Below are positions 62,750 through 64,000 of a stretch of 64,000 nucleotides of DNA, piece by piece. Below the pieces are notes generated by a model, which saw only the letters and a program-made list of their open reading frames with translations, made no database searches and was not told where the DNA came from. A program made the position numbers and the translations under genes. How positions within the stretch are numbered: position 1 is the first letter of the stretch; every line of letters starts with the position of its first letter. Origin of the DNA: Doris montereyensis (Eukaryota > Mollusca > Gastropoda > Nudibranchia > Dorididae); assembly GCA_037039925.1 (NCBI GenBank), contig JAXRKP010000129.1, forward strand, positions 382,501 to 446,500, written 5' to 3'.

Positions 62750-64000
62750 GAAGAATAAGAATAAGAATAAAGAGGCCAAGAAAATGACAGAGAAGAAGAT
62801 AAAGAAGAAGAAGAAGAAGAAAAACAAGAACAAGAAGAAGCAGAAGAAAAAAAGATCAACAAGATGGAAAGTAATAAGATTATGAAGGAAAAAAAGAAGA
62901 GGAGCAGCAGAAAAATAAGAAGACAAAAAAGAAGAATAGGACAAAAGAGGAGTAGGAAAGGAAGAAGAAGATCAGCAAGGAGAACATTAAGAAGAAGAAG
63001 GAAAGGAAGAAGAAAAAGAGGAGGAGGAGCAGAAGAATAAGAAGATCAAGAAGAGGAAGAGGAGGAGCAGAAGAATAAAAGACAAAGAAGAAGAAGGGGA
63101 GGAGCAAAAGAATAAGAAGACAAAGACAAAGAAGAAGACAAACGAGGAGTAGGAAGGGAAGAAGAAAATCAAGGAAAAGAAGAGGAGGAAGAGGAAGATA
63201 GCAGAAAAATAATAAGGAAAAGAAGAAGAAGAGGAAAAGAATAAGAAGACAACGAAGAAGAAGAAGAAGACAAATGATGAGCAAGAAACGAAAAAGAAGA
63301 TCAACAAGAAGGAGAACTACAGTGCAATCCCCCGATAACGACATCGCTCGGGACCGAACAATCATGTCGTTATCGGGGGATGTCGTTATTCAGAAATTTT
63401 CAAAATGGCGGCGTAAAGGGAGCGTTACGTGTGAGGCTAATCAATTGGGAAGATGTGGTGGGGCCCTGAAAAGGGCCGGTGTGTTGGGGGTGGGGTTGGT
63501 AGAGCCAGCAGATGGGTTTACTAGCTGGTTGTCAAGGCCTTGGTACCCTCAGAGATGGAGAAATAATCTCACACGTTGTCATTGGCCGAAAAAGAAGTGT
63601 TTTCATTGCTAAGAATACGTCTCAATTTTGTCAATATTGATCAAATTTTCATGTCAAATGTAGTGTTTGGCTAGACTTTTGTCGTTATTGGGAGGTTTCA
63701 CGTCACTATTCGGAGGGTTTTTTTACTAATGATATATAGCAAAAAAAAAAAGGGACCAGGGATCCATGTCGCTATCGGGGGATTGTCGTTATTCGGAGAT
63801 GTCGTTATCGGGGGATTGCACTGTATAAGAAGAAGGAAAAGAAGAAGAGGAGGAAGGGAAGCAGAAAAATAAGAAGACAAAGAAGAAGGGGAAGGGGAGA
63901 ACAGAAGAATAAGAAGACAAGAAGAAGAAGAAGAAGAAGGCAAAAAGGAGTAGGAAAGGAAGAAGAAGAAGACAAAGTAGAGGAAGACGAAGAAGTAGAA
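62750..64000. repeat. (GAA)n-type purine tract, split by an inserted element
   Basis: Imperfect AAGAAG/AGGAGG purine sequence runs 62750-63315 and 63826-64000 and continues beyond the window. Phrases such as AAGAAGAGGAGGA and AAATAAGAAGACAAAGAAG recur at about 60-100 bases, so there is a higher-order repeat. Minus-strand Phe/Leu/Ser frames are artefacts. Confidence 0.95.
63320..63823. mobile_element. TA-flanked inverted-repeat element with 26-base perfect ends
   Basis: Both ends begin CAGTGCAATCCCCCGATAAC and stay identical for 26 bases (to GACATC). TA flanks both (63318-63319, 63824-63825). The motif GTCGTTATCGGGGGAT, in either orientation, recurs at least six times in the terminal 100 bases of each side. 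The 504-base interior has no gene. The perfect ends suggest a young insertion into the GAA tract. Confidence 0.92.

Noticed and set aside
62705..63943. Phe/Leu/Ser-rich minus-strand frames resembling membrane proteins
   Set aside because: They are translations of the GAA purine tract; no start context, splice borders or domain.

Overview
The window looks like AT-rich nuclear DNA of an animal. Real coding sequence is split into short exons with GT/AG borders, and most of the rest is introns, retrotransposons, DNA transposons, short non-autonomous elements and simple repeats. There are no operons, bacterial promoters or CRISPR arrays. The repeat mix (tRNA-derived SINE-like copies, a Ty3/gypsy element with a Ser-tRNA primer site, piggyBac, APE-type LINEs, long GA/GATA/TAA/GAA arrays) together with an invertebrate-type SAMD9-like gene suggests a marine invertebrate, most likely a mollusc. 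That placement is inference.

Positions 1-19180 (minus strand) hold a gene that can be read exon by exon although no exon exceeds 99 bases. Nine exons (19080-19178, 18020-18052, 13814-13887, 11716-11761, 10593-10649, 8154-8216, 7589-7666, 2196-2227, 899-954) join in phase into the first ~180 residues of a TatD-type metal-dependent nuclease closely resembling TATDN3. The C-terminal third lies beyond position 1. Its introns carry a 395-base GA array, an APE-type LINE, a LINE 3' fragment, two TA-flanked inverted-repeat elements and a ~38-base minisatellite.

Positions 19470-27600 hold diverged tandem repeats, a broken copy of an unclassified protein family with an N-terminal Cys-pair region and a C-terminal Cys-rich (CXC-like) tail (20690-23306), a complete but disabled piggyBac element with TTAA borders (23466-25720), and a kilobase peppered with the motif TAGATC. 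Positions 28129-40120 (plus strand) hold five exons of the 3' part of a gene I cannot name; its last coding exon is nine bases (Asp-Asp-stop). One intron contains a second, different LINE.

Positions 38600-47650 are a stack of mobile DNA: a TTAA-flanked inverted-repeat element, a piggyBac-like miniature element nested inside a TA-flanked one, a 216-base tandem duplication, and a Ty3/gypsy retrotransposon (42422-47585) with nearly identical LTRs and a 5-base target duplication, inserted in an older dispersed repeat.

Positions 51079-55605 (minus strand) hold a large SAMD9-like coding block: SAM, AlbA-like/SIR2-like region, P-loop NTPase, helical repeats and C-terminal region. It is interrupted by about five reading-frame changes, most beside homopolymer runs. 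From 56 kb to the end are three clear TA-flanked inverted-repeat elements (one with a 26-base perfect inverted repeat), a decayed mariner transposase, the probable last exon of another minus-strand gene (61818-62080), and a GAA-rich tract. The same kind of homopolymer frame change occurs in the gypsy pol and SAMD9-like reading frames, so sequence error and genuine decay cannot be separated from this window alone.
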